Origin: Bacillus sp. X1(2014)
GTDB lineage: Bacteria > Bacillota > Bacilli > Bacillales_B > DSM-18226
Length of the DNA: 64,000 bases
Assembly: GCF_007678255.1 (NCBI RefSeq)
Contig: NZ_VEED01000010.1
Coordinates: forward strand, 130,606-194,605
Direction of reading: 5' to 3'
This document shows, piece after piece, positions 43,068-52,088 of this stretch (position 1 is the stretch's first letter; every line of letters begins with the position of its first letter). The notes below the pieces were generated by a model, which saw only the letters and a program-made list of their open reading frames with translations, ran no database searches and was not told the origin of the DNA. The translations under genes and the position numbers were made by a program.

Positions 43068-44702
43068 ATGGTTTATCAACAAAAGCCGTGGTTAAAAGTT
43101 TATGACCCAAGAATTAGCGAGCATGTGAATATTGAACACAATTCTCTCTACGATTTTTTGCAAGGTTCAGTAACCCGTTATACTAATAATCCCGCTTTTA
43201 CCTTCTTTGACAACGTATGGACCTACAACGATACAAAACTAATAACCGATCAATTTGCTGCAGCCTTACATCGGGCAGGGTTCACCAAAGGTGATCGCCT
43301 ATCGATTATGCTTCCTAATTCCCCGCATTACATATTCACGCTATTCGGTACTTTTCGTTTAGGTGGAATAGCTGTTCAAGTTAATCCAATGTATATAGAC
43401 AGAGAAATAGAACACGTTTTAAATGATTCGGGCTCTGAGTACATCGTTGCATTTGATGCATTTTATCCAAGAATAAAAGAATTACAATCCAATACATCCT
43501 TAAAAAAGGTGATCGTAGTAAGTTTTGGTGGTTCTAGAGCTGATCTTGCAGAAGGAGATCATTATTTTGATGAATTTTTACATGAGGACATAAATCTCCC
43601 AGAAATTGAGATTGACCAATACGAGGATGTTGCCCTTTTACAATACACAGGGGGAACAACAGGTGTATCTAAAGGTGTCATGCTCACTCATCGCAACCTC
43701 CTAGCAAATTTCAATCAAGTGTGTGATTTTGCCTATAAAGCGTGTGATAATAAACCGGAAAACTTAAAGATGATTACTGTCCTGCCAATGTTCCATGTCT
43801 ATGGATTATCTAGTGTGGCACTGTGTGGAATTCGTGAAGGAGCCAATCAAATTGTCTTACCTCGTTTTGACGTCAGAGAGGTAATGGAAACGATTAACCG
43901 TGAAAAGCCGTTCCAAATGTCAGCCGTTCCAACCATGTACTTTGCTTTAAATAGCCAGCCAGATTTAGATACTTGTAGTTTTAATGAAATGTACTATTTA
44001 AGCAGCGGTGGGGCTCCTCTACCTGTAGAACAAGTGAGAATGTTTGAAAAGAAAACAGGTGCCATGTTACTGGATGGATATGGGCTTTCTGAATCGGCCC
44101 CAACTGCGATATTTAGCCCGCCGTTTGTCCCAAGGAAATATGGAAGTGTGGGAATCCCTGTCCAAAGTACAATTGCAAGAGTTGTTCAACTGTCTCCAGA
44201 CGGATATATTGATGCTCCAGTTGGAGAAGAAGGGGAGCTCATAATCCAAGGTCCTCAGGTCATGAAAGGCTATTGGAATCGCCCAGAAGATACCGCCGAA
44301 GTATTAAAAGACGGATGGCTGTTTACAGGAGATATCGCAAAAATGGATGAAGACGGCTACTTTTATATCGTTGACCGGAAGAAGGATATGATTATTGCGA
44401 GTGGATACAATGTTTATCCTAGTGAAATCGAGGATGTCCTTTATCAATTAGAAGGTATTGAGGAAGTGCTAGTTATAGGCGTTCCTGATTCCTACCGCGG
44501 GGAAACAGTAAAGGCATTTGTCAAATTGAAGGACGGGTACACCCATACAGAAGAAGAAATCAAACAGTTTGGGAAAGAGAACCTTGCCCCATATAAGGCT
44601 CCAAAAGAGGTAGAAATTCGGGATGATTTGCCTAAATCTTCAGTTGGAAAGTTACTTCGCCGAGTATTAAGAGATCAAGAAAAATTAAAAATAAAAGCAT
44701 AA
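43068..44702 (+). CDS. Long-chain fatty acid-CoA ligase
   Basis: A 544-residue ANL-family adenylating enzyme. AMP-binding P-loop LLQYTGGTTGVSKGVMLTHRN, motif LLDGYGLSESAPTA, LFTGDIAKMDEDGYFYIVDRKKDMI and the C-terminal catalytic Lys in LPKSSVGKLLRR. It activates a fatty or hydroxy acid to the CoA thioester at the membrane or in the cytosol. GAGGCATCG precedes the ATG. First gene of the PHA operon, 17 bases before the reductase. It probably feeds acyl-CoA into beta-oxidation or directly into polymer synthesis. Its transcription is probably under CcpA. Confidence 0.92.
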   Translation: MVYQQKPWLKVYDPRISEHVNIEHNSLYDFLQGSVTRYTNNPAFTFFDNVWTYNDTKLITDQFAAALHRAGFTKGDRLSIMLPNSPHYIFTLFGTFRLGGIAVQVNPMYIDREIEHVLNDSGSEYIVAFDAFYPRIKELQSNTSLKKVIVVSFGGSRADLAEGDHYFDEFLHEDINLPEIEIDQYEDVALLQYTGGTTGVSKGVMLTHRNLLANFNQVCDFAYKACDNKPENLKMITVLPMFHVYGLSSVALCGIREGANQIVLPRFDVREVMETINREKPFQMSAVPTMYFALNSQPDLDTCSFNEMYYLSSGGAPLPVEQVRMFEKKTGAMLLDGYGLSESAPTAIFSPPFVPRKYGSVGIPVQSTIARVVQLSPDGYIDAPVGEEGELIIQGPQVMKGYWNRPEDTAEVLKDGWLFTGDIAKMDEDGYFYIVDRKKDMIIASGYNVYPSEIEDVLYQLEGIEEVLVIGVPDSYRGETVKAFVKLKDGYTHTEEEIKQFGKENLAPYKAPKEVEIRDDLPKSSVGKLLRRVLRDQEKLKIKA

Positions 44703-44719
44703 TAGAAAGGAAGAAAGCA

Positions 44720-45499
44720 GTGAATACTCAAGAGCTTTTTAGTTTAAAAGGCAAAACTGCCATTATTACAGGCGGTGGAAGAGGCTTAGGGCAGCAAATT
44801 GCAACCGCTTATGCAGAAGCAGGCGCAAATGTGGTAGTATGCTCTAGAAATCTAGATGCTTGCCAACAATTCACAGAAACACTGCAGGAGAAAGGGATTC
44901 GGGCAAAAGCGTTAAAATGTGATGTAGCCAATCCTAGTGATATCCAACTCGTGGTCGATGAAACCATGAAGGAATTTGGCCGGATTGATATTTTGGTTAA
45001 TAACAGTGGTACCAGCTGGGGAGCACCTGCTCTAGACATGCCTGAAGATAAATGGGACAAGGTGATGGATATCAACTTAAAGGCGGTTTTCCTATTTTCT
45101 CAGGCAGTTGGAAAAATTATGGTCGAGCAAAAATCCGGCAAAATTATTAATATTGCCTCAATCGCAGGTATGGGTGGACAAGACCCCTTAGTGATGGATG
45201 CAATTGGGTATTCAGCAAGCAAAGGTGCGGTCATTACCTTAACAAAGGATTTAGCCGTAAAACTGGCACCGTATAATGTCCATGTCAATGCCATTGCTCC
45301 GGGGTTTTTCCCAACAAAAATGGCTAAAGCAATTCTGGACCACTCAGGTGAAAAAATTCTTGAGCGTACACCTGCAGGGCGCTTTGGTTCAGATGATGAC
45401 ATAAAAGGTCCAGCACTATTTTTAGCCTCAAATGCTTCTAACTATGTTTATGGTCATGTACTAGTTGTTGACGGTGGGGCAACTGCCAGTGTAAGTTAA
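44720..45499 (+). CDS. SDR family oxidoreductase (PhaB-like 3-ketoacyl reductase)
   Basis: A 259-residue short-chain dehydrogenase. The cofactor motif TGGGRGLGQQIA, NNSGTSWG, the catalytic Ser (IASIAG region), YSASK (Tyr and Lys) and the PGFFPTKM loop are intact. The Arg after the glycine motif (CSRN) favours NADPH. The GTG start follows AAAGGAAGAAAGCA. Within the PHA operon the likely job is to reduce 3-ketoacyl-CoA to (R)-3-hydroxyacyl-CoA, as PhaB does. Some gluconate-5-dehydrogenase relatives look similar, so the assignment rests on context. Confidence 0.85.
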   Translation: MNTQELFSLKGKTAIITGGGRGLGQQIATAYAEAGANVVVCSRNLDACQQFTETLQEKGIRAKALKCDVANPSDIQLVVDETMKEFGRIDILVNNSGTSWGAPALDMPEDKWDKVMDINLKAVFLFSQAVGKIMVEQKSGKIINIASIAGMGGQDPLVMDAIGYSASKGAVITLTKDLAVKLAPYNVHVNAIAPGFFPTKMAKAILDHSGEKILERTPAGRFGSDDDIKGPALFLASNASNYVYGHVLVVDGGATASVS

Positions 45500-45536
45500 A
45501 TAGTAGATACTGGCTAATTAGTTAAGAGGGATGTAC

Positions 45537-46010
45537 ATGGAGTCCACGCATCAAGATAGAGATTCTTTTTATAAAAAAATAGAAACAGAAATGAATAAGA
45601 GAATCCATGCCTGCACAAATAACAGAAAATTCACCATTGCATTTGGAAAAGCAATGGAAGCACATGTGAAGCAGTTAAAAATCCACAGAAGATATACAAC
45701 CAGAAGGTTAAAACAGTTTGACCTTCCAAATAAAGATGAAATAAGTGCTATTTCTGTAAGAATTGTAGATTATGAGGGAAAGTTAGATCTTTTGGATGAA
45801 TCCATCTATTGGATGAACAAAAGACAGCAAGAGAACCGGAACAAGTTAAAAATGATTCGTGAATCATGGGAAGCCTTGCAAGCTATTTTGGAAAAGGAAG
45901 CAGGGGAAATCCACGCTTGTAAACTAAAAAGCTTGGAAGATGAGTTAATAGAGTTAAAACAATTATTTGATTTGAATTTGGAGGAGAAAAACCATGACGA
46001 AAAAAACTGA
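45537..46010 (+). CDS. Coiled-coil protein of the PHA operon (PhaR-like paralogue)
   Basis: 157 residues, highly charged, almost entirely helical. The middle segment FDLPNKDEISAISVRIVDYEGKLDLLDESIYWMNKR parallels the PhaR stretch NLPTKNDIANVATLTVQAEE with EKIEALEEQIWDL. This suggests a shortened relative of the class IV synthase subunit PhaR, or another granule-associated protein. AGAGGG abuts the ATG at 45531, so ATG 45537 is better spaced. It overlaps the next gene by 17 bases. It does not look like the PadR-type regulator PhaQ known from other Bacillus PHA clusters. Confidence 0.6.
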   Translation: MESTHQDRDSFYKKIETEMNKRIHACTNNRKFTIAFGKAMEAHVKQLKIHRRYTTRRLKQFDLPNKDEISAISVRIVDYEGKLDLLDESIYWMNKRQQENRNKLKMIRESWEALQAILEKEAGEIHACKLKSLEDELIELKQLFDLNLEEKNHDEKN

Positions 46011-46617
46011 AAAAGTATTAGAATTAGAAAATCAAGAAGTAGAGGTTGACGAGGAACAGGATTCATCAAGCTTAGATCTGCTTTGGAAATTAGGATTTAA
46101 TGAATTAGATGCATGGGAAGAGCGCTTAAATAAACGAGATACACTTTTCTTGGAAGCAGTCAAGAACTACGTGGAAAAGCTTAAACAGAATCAGGAAAAT
46201 GCCATCACCATTTCGGCGCAATTTGGGATGGAACTAAAAGAGTGGGAAAAGGGAGCACGCGAAGAATTACTTATGACAACGACTCCACTACAGCAATTCT
46301 TTCCAGTGAAATCATATGAAGAAATTAACAAAGTTGTTGAAGATATTCAAAATAAAACAGCTCATTTATTATTAACCCCAACTCAAGCATTAATTACAGG
46401 ACAACTAGATGCCTTAGATAAATATGTAGAAACCGTTGAACAGTATATCGCTTATCGGAAAAATGGCAGAGAAAAATATATTGAGAGTGTTAAGAAAACA
46501 AGCAATGTTTTATATGAAAATCAAAAAGTATTTGTAAATATGTTTGCTAAGCAAGTGAAATCTGCAATTCTGCCGTTTCAAAATTATATGAAGAATGCAA
46601 CCGATCAATCTAAATAA
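45994..46617 (+). CDS. Phasin-like PHA granule protein
   Basis: 207 residues, predicted all-helical without a signal peptide or membrane helix. It has an acidic N-terminus (VEVDEEQDSSS) and amphipathic helices around WEERLNKRDTLFLEAVKNYVEKLKQN and VETVEQYIAYRKNGREKYIESVKKT. Size, composition and place directly before phaR fit a PhaP-type phasin that coats PHA granules. Sequence recognition is weaker than for phaR/phaC. GGAGGAGAAAAACC precedes the ATG inside the preceding gene. Confidence 0.6.
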   Translation: MTKKTEKVLELENQEVEVDEEQDSSSLDLLWKLGFNELDAWEERLNKRDTLFLEAVKNYVEKLKQNQENAITISAQFGMELKEWEKGAREELLMTTTPLQQFFPVKSYEEINKVVEDIQNKTAHLLLTPTQALITGQLDALDKYVETVEQYIAYRKNGREKYIESVKKTSNVLYENQKVFVNMFAKQVKSAILPFQNYMKNATDQSK

Positions 46618-46639
46618 TGAAAAAATAGGAGTGGAAGTA

Positions 46640-47206
46640 ATGTCTGGTAAAAAACCTTACGATCCATTTGAATCCTTTCATAAGCTTAGTCTTTTATGGG
46701 AAAAACAGATAAATGATTTTATCTATCATTGGACGGATAACAAGGATTTCATAAAAATGTCTAATACCGGAACAGAAATTAATTCTCGTTATCTTGAGAC
46801 ATTCAAAAAGAATCAGGAAGCACTTGCAGGTGTTTTGAATTTACCAACTAAAAATGATATAGCTAATGTTGCAACATTAACGGTCCAAGCTGAGGAAAAA
46901 ATTGAAGCTCTTGAGGAACAAATCTGGGATTTGCAGGATACCATTAAGTCACAGAACAAAGAAATCGAGAGTGTTGTGGAAATTTCAAAAGAAATCATTA
47001 AATTAACAAAGCAGCTTAAAACAGAGTTAGTAAAAACGAAAAAAGAGCAAATAGAGACAAAAGAATTAAAGGCAGAACTCCAAGAAATGAAGTTTGAGTT
47101 AATGAAATTAACTAACTTTAAAGAAGAATTCGAGTCAATAAAAGGTCTTCTTGAAAAGAACAAAGAAGTGGATCGAGAGTTGGCAGGATCAGGGACATCG
47201 AAATAA
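46640..47206 (+). CDS. phaR: Class IV PHA synthase subunit PhaR
   Basis: 188 residues. The N-terminus YDPFESFHKLSLLWEKQINDF is typical of Bacillus PhaR, followed by LNLPTKNDIANVATLTVQAEEKIEALEEQIWDLQ and a long coiled coil (about 90-185). PhaR is needed by PhaC for an active class IV polyhydroxyalkanoate synthase. ATG 46640 follows AGGAGTGGAAGTA. It lies 20 bases before phaC. Confidence 0.85.
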   Translation: MSGKKPYDPFESFHKLSLLWEKQINDFIYHWTDNKDFIKMSNTGTEINSRYLETFKKNQEALAGVLNLPTKNDIANVATLTVQAEEKIEALEEQIWDLQDTIKSQNKEIESVVEISKEIIKLTKQLKTELVKTKKEQIETKELKAELQEMKFELMKLTNFKEEFESIKGLLEKNKEVDRELAGSGTSK

Positions 47207-47226
47207 AATGAAATGGAGGGGTGAGC

Positions 47227-48297
47227 TTGGCAACAGAAACACCTTTCAAGGGGAGCATTCCAGAGTTTGATTATCAAAAAGAAATGGAGCGCTGGGCCAA
47301 TGTGGTTAAACTTTTATCTGAACCTGAACCCAAGGTTGCTCAGACTCCAAGGACTGAAGTATGGAGAAAAAATAAATCAGTTTTATGGCATTATCCTGCC
47401 AAACAAAAAAAGTATGAGATTCCATTATTTTTTGTGTATTCGCTTTTTAATAAACCATACATTTTAGATATTGACCCAAAGAAGAGTGTGATAAAAAACT
47501 TAACTGACATGGGCTATGAAGTGTATTTATTGGATTGGGGTACACCAGGATATGAAGACAAAAAGATTGGTATCGACACTTATGTTGAAAAGTATCTAAA
47601 AACAGCTGTAAAGAGGGCCATTCGCCATTCCGAAGCGGAGGAAATTACACTCGTTGGATATTGTTTAGGCGGTACGATTGCCTCTATCTACGCATCTGTA
47701 GCCGAAGAACCAATAAAAAATTTAATCGTAGCTACGGTTCCTATTGATTTCAGTACGTTTGTAGGGCCGGAAAAATGGGTGGAAGGTCTCAAAAATGGAG
47801 ATATTAATCTCGATCATTTTCTAGATGTTTATGGGGTTGTACCCCCTAAATATGTGGAATTGATGTTTAGAGCTATTGGATCGCCAATTTATTTTACCAA
47901 TTATACCATGCTCTTAAATCGGGCCCATGATCACCGTTATGTTGAAAAGTGGCGTCGGATGAATAAATGGACACTTGATCAAGTACCTTTTGCTGGTGAA
48001 GCCTATAAACAATTTGTAAATGAATTTGTTAAGGGTAACAAGCTGATTAAAGGGGAGTTCATGGTTGGGAATAAACCCGCTGATTTGAAGAATATTCGTG
48101 CCAATCTATTCGTAGTCTCAGGGTCTAGAGACAATTTAGTTTTGGAAGAGCAAAGTAAACCAATTATGGATTTAGTAACGAGTGAAGATAAAACATACGT
48201 TTGCGTTGAATCAGGGCATGTTGGTCTTGCATTATCTGGATTATTTGCAGGAATTGTTGATCAATGGGCATCTAGTCGTTCCCACCCGCTTTTTTAA
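47227..48297 (+). CDS. phaC: Class IV polyhydroxyalkanoate synthase PhaC
   Basis: 356 residues of the PhaC alpha/beta-hydrolase fold, the short form that pairs with PhaR. The lipase-like box is VGYCLGGTIAS with nucleophile C146. The acid lies in VVSGSRDNLVLEEQS and the His in VESGHVGLALSG. YLLDWGTPGYED before the box and WTLDQVPFAGEAYKQF after it are typical. GGAGGG abuts a GTG at 47221, so TTG 47227 is the better spaced start. It polymerises (R)-3-hydroxyacyl-CoA on granules. Last gene of the operon, closed by a strong terminator. Confidence 0.93.
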   Translation: MATETPFKGSIPEFDYQKEMERWANVVKLLSEPEPKVAQTPRTEVWRKNKSVLWHYPAKQKKYEIPLFFVYSLFNKPYILDIDPKKSVIKNLTDMGYEVYLLDWGTPGYEDKKIGIDTYVEKYLKTAVKRAIRHSEAEEITLVGYCLGGTIASIYASVAEEPIKNLIVATVPIDFSTFVGPEKWVEGLKNGDINLDHFLDVYGVVPPKYVELMFRAIGSPIYFTNYTMLLNRAHDHRYVEKWRRMNKWTLDQVPFAGEAYKQFVNEFVKGNKLIKGEFMVGNKPADLKNIRANLFVVSGSRDNLVLEEQSKPIMDLVTSEDKTYVCVESGHVGLALSGLFAGIVDQWASSRSHPLF

Positions 48298-48332
48298 TTA
48301 TAGTTTGGGACAAGGAAATATATATTTTAGTA

Positions 48333-48384
48333 GGGCAAGTTAGGAGAGGAAGGATAATCCCTCTACTCCTAACTTGCCCTTTTA
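48333..48384. terminator. Long bidirectional terminator
   Basis: GGGCAAGTTAGGAG (48333-48346) pairs perfectly with CTCCTAACTTGCCC (48366-48379), then TTTT. The right arm lies within the last codons of the convergent hydrolase gene. Confidence 0.8.
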
Positions 48385-49151
48385 TGTTTGTTTAAAAATG
48401 TTCTCAGAACCTTGTTGAATTCATCCTTTGCCTCTAATTTGGCAACATGGCCAGTGTTCCTGAATATGACAAACTCAGAGTGACGAATTTGTTTATGCAT
48501 TAAGTACTGAACCCAAACAGGAATAACTGAATCGTATTGACCGCCAATAATTAAGGTAGGCACTTTAATCTGTGGGAGTAAGGTTAAGTTATTTACTTGT
48601 AAACAAGCCTCCATGGATTTAAAGAAGAATTCACGGTTTGGTTTGTAAAATTTGGAGAAGGTCTCGATATTTTCCTTGCTCCAAGAATAAAGACAAATCT
48701 TTGCGGACCTTTCTGTAATCGCTTTAGGAGAGTTATTTTCTGCTCGGGCTTTCCGGTACTTTAAAAAAAGATTTCCGAGTAGCATTGGAGCATAATGGTA
48801 AGTGCTCACAAGCATTAAAGACTGGCACATCCCAGGTGCTTGCCGATAAATTTCTTGCGCAACCATTCCACCCATCGATAATCCGCATATATGTGCGCTT
48901 TCAATTCCCAGTTCTTTTAATAGACTAATTACATCATCTGCAAAGTTTTTTATGGAAATCTCTCCAGGAGTAGTGTAGTCTCCATGTCCCCGTAAATCAG
49001 GAATGATTAAGTCATACTGATTCGCAAATTCAAACTGGTTTGCCCAACCCTCCTTCACTTCACCTAGACCATGAATGAAAACTAAAGGTTCACCTGCACC
49101 AAGCCGCAAATAAGGAATTCCGGAGTAACTTTTGAATATTTCACTCAACAT
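48369..49151 (-). CDS. Alpha/beta hydrolase, right-flank copy
   Basis: 260 residues, paralogue of the gene at 41739-42518. Shared segments include AGEPLVFIHGLGEVKEGW, ANQYDLIIPDLRGHG, ESAHICGLSMGG, LPQIKVPTLIIGGQYDSVIPVW and HSEFVIFRNTGH. The catalytic Ser, Asp and His are all present. CTAGGAGGAATGA precedes the ATG. It converges on phaC. A role in PHA mobilisation or hydroxyacyl ester cleavage is a guess from place. Nothing else is recognised in 49152-49431 except a TTGACA (49373) and TATGAT-like promoter upstream of desK. Confidence 0.85.
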   Translation of the reverse strand: MLSEIFKSYSGIPYLRLGAGEPLVFIHGLGEVKEGWANQFEFANQYDLIIPDLRGHGDYTTPGEISIKNFADDVISLLKELGIESAHICGLSMGGMVAQEIYRQAPGMCQSLMLVSTYHYAPMLLGNLFLKYRKARAENNSPKAITERSAKICLYSWSKENIETFSKFYKPNREFFFKSMEACLQVNNLTLLPQIKVPTLIIGGQYDSVIPVWVQYLMHKQIRHSEFVIFRNTGHVAKLEAKDEFNKVLRTFLNKHKRAS

Positions 49152-49431
49152 TCATTCCTCCTAGTTGTATAATAACAACTGTTATATCCAATATTTGAAT
49201 GGTGTAAACGGGTATAAAAGTATGATTGTTTTATTATATATGGAATTGTGGGAAAATATTACATATGGGTGTAAAGTACATATATCTGAGTTACTTGTCT
49301 CAAAAGAAGTATATTGTTGTGTATGAATAGAGAAAATTTTTAACTAAAATGGTGCTGTATTGGAGTTCAACTTGACAATTTTGAGTTATGATAAAAGGAT
49401 GAAAGATGTTAAGTGAAAATGAGGTTCCCTT

Positions 49432-50574
49432 ATGATAAAAAAGTATCTTACATTTCAAAAAAATAATGGAATTGCTCCATATATTTGGACGGTTCTTGGC
49501 ATTTTACCGTTTTACTTTATTTTTCAATCCCCCTCAACCATTGAAATAATAGTGGGGATACTACTCACATTATTATTCTTTATTCTTTACCGAATTGCGT
49601 TTTTATCTAAAGGCTGGCCCGTCTATCTATGGACGTTGATCCTGATTGGTATATCGATCACTGCCACAAGTCTTTTCAGTTATGTTTACTTTGCTTTTTT
49701 TCTCGCTTATTTTATCGGCAATATCAAAGAAAGAATCGCTTTTTTAACGTTGTATTTTATTCATTTGTTTAGTACTTCTGTGTCTATTAACTTCAGTATT
49801 GTCATGCAAGAAAAATTATTTCTGCAGCAATTGCCCTTTGTCATTATCATTTGGATTAGTGTCATCCTCCTCCCGTTTAGCATCCATAACAGGAAAGAAC
49901 GAGGTCAGTTAGAAGAAAAGTTACTGGATGCAAACAAACGGATTTCAGAGTTAGTTAAAATAGAGGAAAGGCAGCGGATCGCCCGGGACCTTCATGATAC
50001 CCTCGGACAAAAGCTTTCACTTATTGGGTTGAAAACGGATTTAGCCAGAAAGTTAATTTCTAAAGATCCTGACCAAGCACGTAATGAAATGAAGGATGTG
50101 CAGCAAACGGCCCGAACCGCATTAAGTGAGGTACGTAAGATGGTATCATCCATGCGAGGGATCCGCTTGAGGGACGAAATTGTCCGTGTGGAACAAATCC
50201 TTCATGCTGCCGAAATTAATTTGATCAAAGAAGGAGATTTTACTCCAGCAAAAGTTACGTTGTTAACAGAAAACATTCTAAGCATGTGTATGAAAGAAGC
50301 AGTAAATAATGTTGTCAAACACAGTGGTGCGAAATCTTGCTTCATAACTATTATTCAGTCAATGCAGGAATTGGTCCTGACAATTCGTGATGATGGTGAT
50401 TTTAAGGAAGAGCAAGAAAAGTTGAAAGAAGGCCATGGACTGATTGGTATGAAAGAGCGCTTGGAATTTATTAATGGGAGTCTGGAAGTTTTGACAAAAG
50501 AAGGAACCACATTAATCATAAGAGTACCAAAAGATGTTAAACCAGGGATGGAAAAGGAGGAGAAAAATGATTAA
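49432..50574 (+). CDS. desK: Membrane-fluidity sensor kinase DesK
   Basis: 380 residues with four to five N-terminal helices. The opening (FQKNNGIAPYIWTVLGILPF, LLFFILYRIAFLSKGWPVYLW, YFAFFLAYFIGNIKER) closely follows B. subtilis DesK as I recall it. HisKA_3 box RIARDLHDTLGQKLSLIG has the phospho-acceptor at H188, the same number as in B. subtilis. The ATPase domain has NILSMCMKEAVNNVVKHSG and IRDDGDF. It senses membrane thickness on cold shift. It overlaps desR by eight bases. No des desaturase gene is adjacent. Confidence 0.93.
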   Translation: MIKKYLTFQKNNGIAPYIWTVLGILPFYFIFQSPSTIEIIVGILLTLLFFILYRIAFLSKGWPVYLWTLILIGISITATSLFSYVYFAFFLAYFIGNIKERIAFLTLYFIHLFSTSVSINFSIVMQEKLFLQQLPFVIIIWISVILLPFSIHNRKERGQLEEKLLDANKRISELVKIEERQRIARDLHDTLGQKLSLIGLKTDLARKLISKDPDQARNEMKDVQQTARTALSEVRKMVSSMRGIRLRDEIVRVEQILHAAEINLIKEGDFTPAKVTLLTENILSMCMKEAVNNVVKHSGAKSCFITIIQSMQELVLTIRDDGDFKEEQEKLKEGHGLIGMKERLEFINGSLEVLTKEGTTLIIRVPKDVKPGMEKEEKND

Positions 50575-51166
50575 AATCGTGATTGCTGAAGACCAGCAAA
50601 TGCTATTAGGTGCCTTTGGTTCACTTCTTAATTTGGAAGAAGACATGGAGGTGGTCGGAAAGGCATCAAATGGTGAAGAAGCCGTGGCACTCGTAAAAAA
50701 ATTTCAGCCTGATGTTTGTATTATGGATATCGAAATGCCTGGTAAGAGCGGTCTAGAGGCAGCAGAAGAACTAAAGGGGCTGGGCTGTAAAGTAATCATA
50801 CTAACAACTTTTGCTAGAACAGGTTATTTTCAACGAGCGTTGAAGGCAGGAGTAAACGGGTATTTGTTAAAAGACAGTCCGAGTGAAGAGTTGGCAAGTT
50901 CTATCCGTAGTGTTATGTCAGGAAGACGAATTTATGCACCAGAACTTATGGATGATGTGTATGGCGAGGAAAACCCATTAACAGACAGGGAAAAAGAGGT
51001 ATTAGAGCTCGTTGCGGATGGTAAAAATACAAAGGAAATCGCAGAAGAGCTTAGTATCAAGACAGGAACCGTCAGAAACTACATCTCAATTATCCTCGAC
51101 AAACTTGAAGTAAAAAACCGTATCGAGGCAATTACTCAATCCAAAGAAAAAGGCTGGTTTAAATAA
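50567..51166 (+). CDS. desR: Response regulator DesR
   Basis: 199 residues. Receiver with IAEDQQMLLGAFGSLLNLEE, phosphorylation site D54 in VCIMDIEMPGKSGLEAAEEL, and Lys in LLKDSPSEELA. The LuxR-type helix-turn-helix is PLTDREKEVLELVADGKNTK through TVRNYISIILDKLEVKNR. In B. subtilis DesR-P activates the des desaturase gene. ATG 50567 follows AAGGAGGAGAAAA. The gene is closed by a terminator built on the dispersed 13-bp motif. Confidence 0.93.
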   Translation: MIKIVIAEDQQMLLGAFGSLLNLEEDMEVVGKASNGEEAVALVKKFQPDVCIMDIEMPGKSGLEAAEELKGLGCKVIILTTFARTGYFQRALKAGVNGYLLKDSPSEELASSIRSVMSGRRIYAPELMDDVYGEENPLTDREKEVLELVADGKNTKEIAEELSIKTGTVRNYISIILDKLEVKNRIEAITQSKEKGWFK

Positions 51167-51172
51167 GGAGTG

Positions 51173-51206
51173 AATGAACGGTGTCAGGCACCGTTCATTT
51201 TTTGTT
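51173..51206 (+). terminator. desR terminator containing the dispersed repeat
   Basis: AATGAACGGTG and CACCGTTCATT pair perfectly around TCAGG, then T6. The centre, GGTGTCAGGCACC at 51180-51192, is a minus-oriented copy of the GGTGCCTGACACC repeat. Confidence 0.85.
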
Positions 51207-51239
51207 TCTTCGTAGACCAAATCCAGTACCAAACGGCAG

Positions 51240-52088
51240 CTAAGCTTCAACTGCCGTTTGGTATTTATCAATAAAATCTTTGATATAATCAAAAACTTCC
51301 CTAGGACGTTCTTCAGGGAGGGCATGTCCAGAATCTTTTAAAACAATGAGCTCTGAGTTGGTTAAATCCTTATTTAACTTCTCACCAATATTAAGTGGCA
51401 TTGATTTATCATGATCCCCCCATAGTAATAAACAAGGTGTTTTTATTTGATTAAGAATTTGGGCTGGCAGGTCTCCTTCACGATCACGAATCATCCTTGT
51501 AAGAGCCACAAAAATTTCATCCGTTAAAAACGGTTGTAAGTAACCGTTAATCATTTCATCATTAATGATGGCGTGATTATAAAGTGCGTCCTGAAGATTC
51601 TTCTTTACCCCTGTCCGAGCAAACCAATATTTTACGAAAAGATGGAAATAGGGTAGGTAACTTGTAAGAATCAAAGGCAATTTTGAGCGTTTGAGATAAG
51701 CTGAACTGCAGAGAAGAATAGCTTTGTCCGCGAGTTCTGGCATCATATGGAGGATATTTAAAACAATTTGTCCACCCATAGAATGGCCAATAAATGTCAT
51801 TTTTTTAAGCCCTAATGATTCCGTAAGCTGGATTACTGTTTGGGCTAAATTTTTGTAGGAATATACATAGCGGTTACATTTAGCACTTTTCCCAAATGGG
51901 GGAAGATCAATCGATAGAACCTGGTACTCTTTTTTCAATAAAGAAATTAAATGGCGAAATGTGAAGGTGGAAGAAAGGAAGCCATGTAATAAAACAAACG
52001 TTTTTTCAGATGTGTGATTAGGATAGAACTCGTAATAAACATTAATGTTATTTACCGGTTGATAACCTGCCAAGACGGTTTGTTCCAT
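51240..52088 (-). CDS. Alpha/beta hydrolase (YugF-like)
   Basis: 282 residues. Motifs: VLLHGFLSSTFTFRHLI, DLPPFGKSAK, nucleophile elbow FIGHSMGGQIVLN (Ser near 103), acid in LLWGDHDKSMPL and His in DSGHALPEERP. It resembles the YugF/epoxide hydrolase-like group with a cap domain (about 135-210). ATG 52088 follows AGGTGAGAG. A TTG one codon earlier is possible. Substrate unknown. It converges on desR. Confidence 0.82.
   Translation of the reverse strand: MEQTVLAGYQPVNNINVYYEFYPNHTSEKTFVLLHGFLSSTFTFRHLISLLKKEYQVLSIDLPPFGKSAKCNRYVYSYKNLAQTVIQLTESLGLKKMTFIGHSMGGQIVLNILHMMPELADKAILLCSSAYLKRSKLPLILTSYLPYFHLFVKYWFARTGVKKNLQDALYNHAIINDEMINGYLQPFLTDEIFVALTRMIRDREGDLPAQILNQIKTPCLLLWGDHDKSMPLNIGEKLNKDLTNSELIVLKDSGHALPEERPREVFDYIKDFIDKYQTAVEA

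Noticed and set aside
42884..43105. 73-codon frame before the acyl-CoA ligase
   Set aside because: Low-quality composition. It runs through the ligase ribosome binding site and start. The GGGGG before its ATG is isolated, and no family is recognisable.
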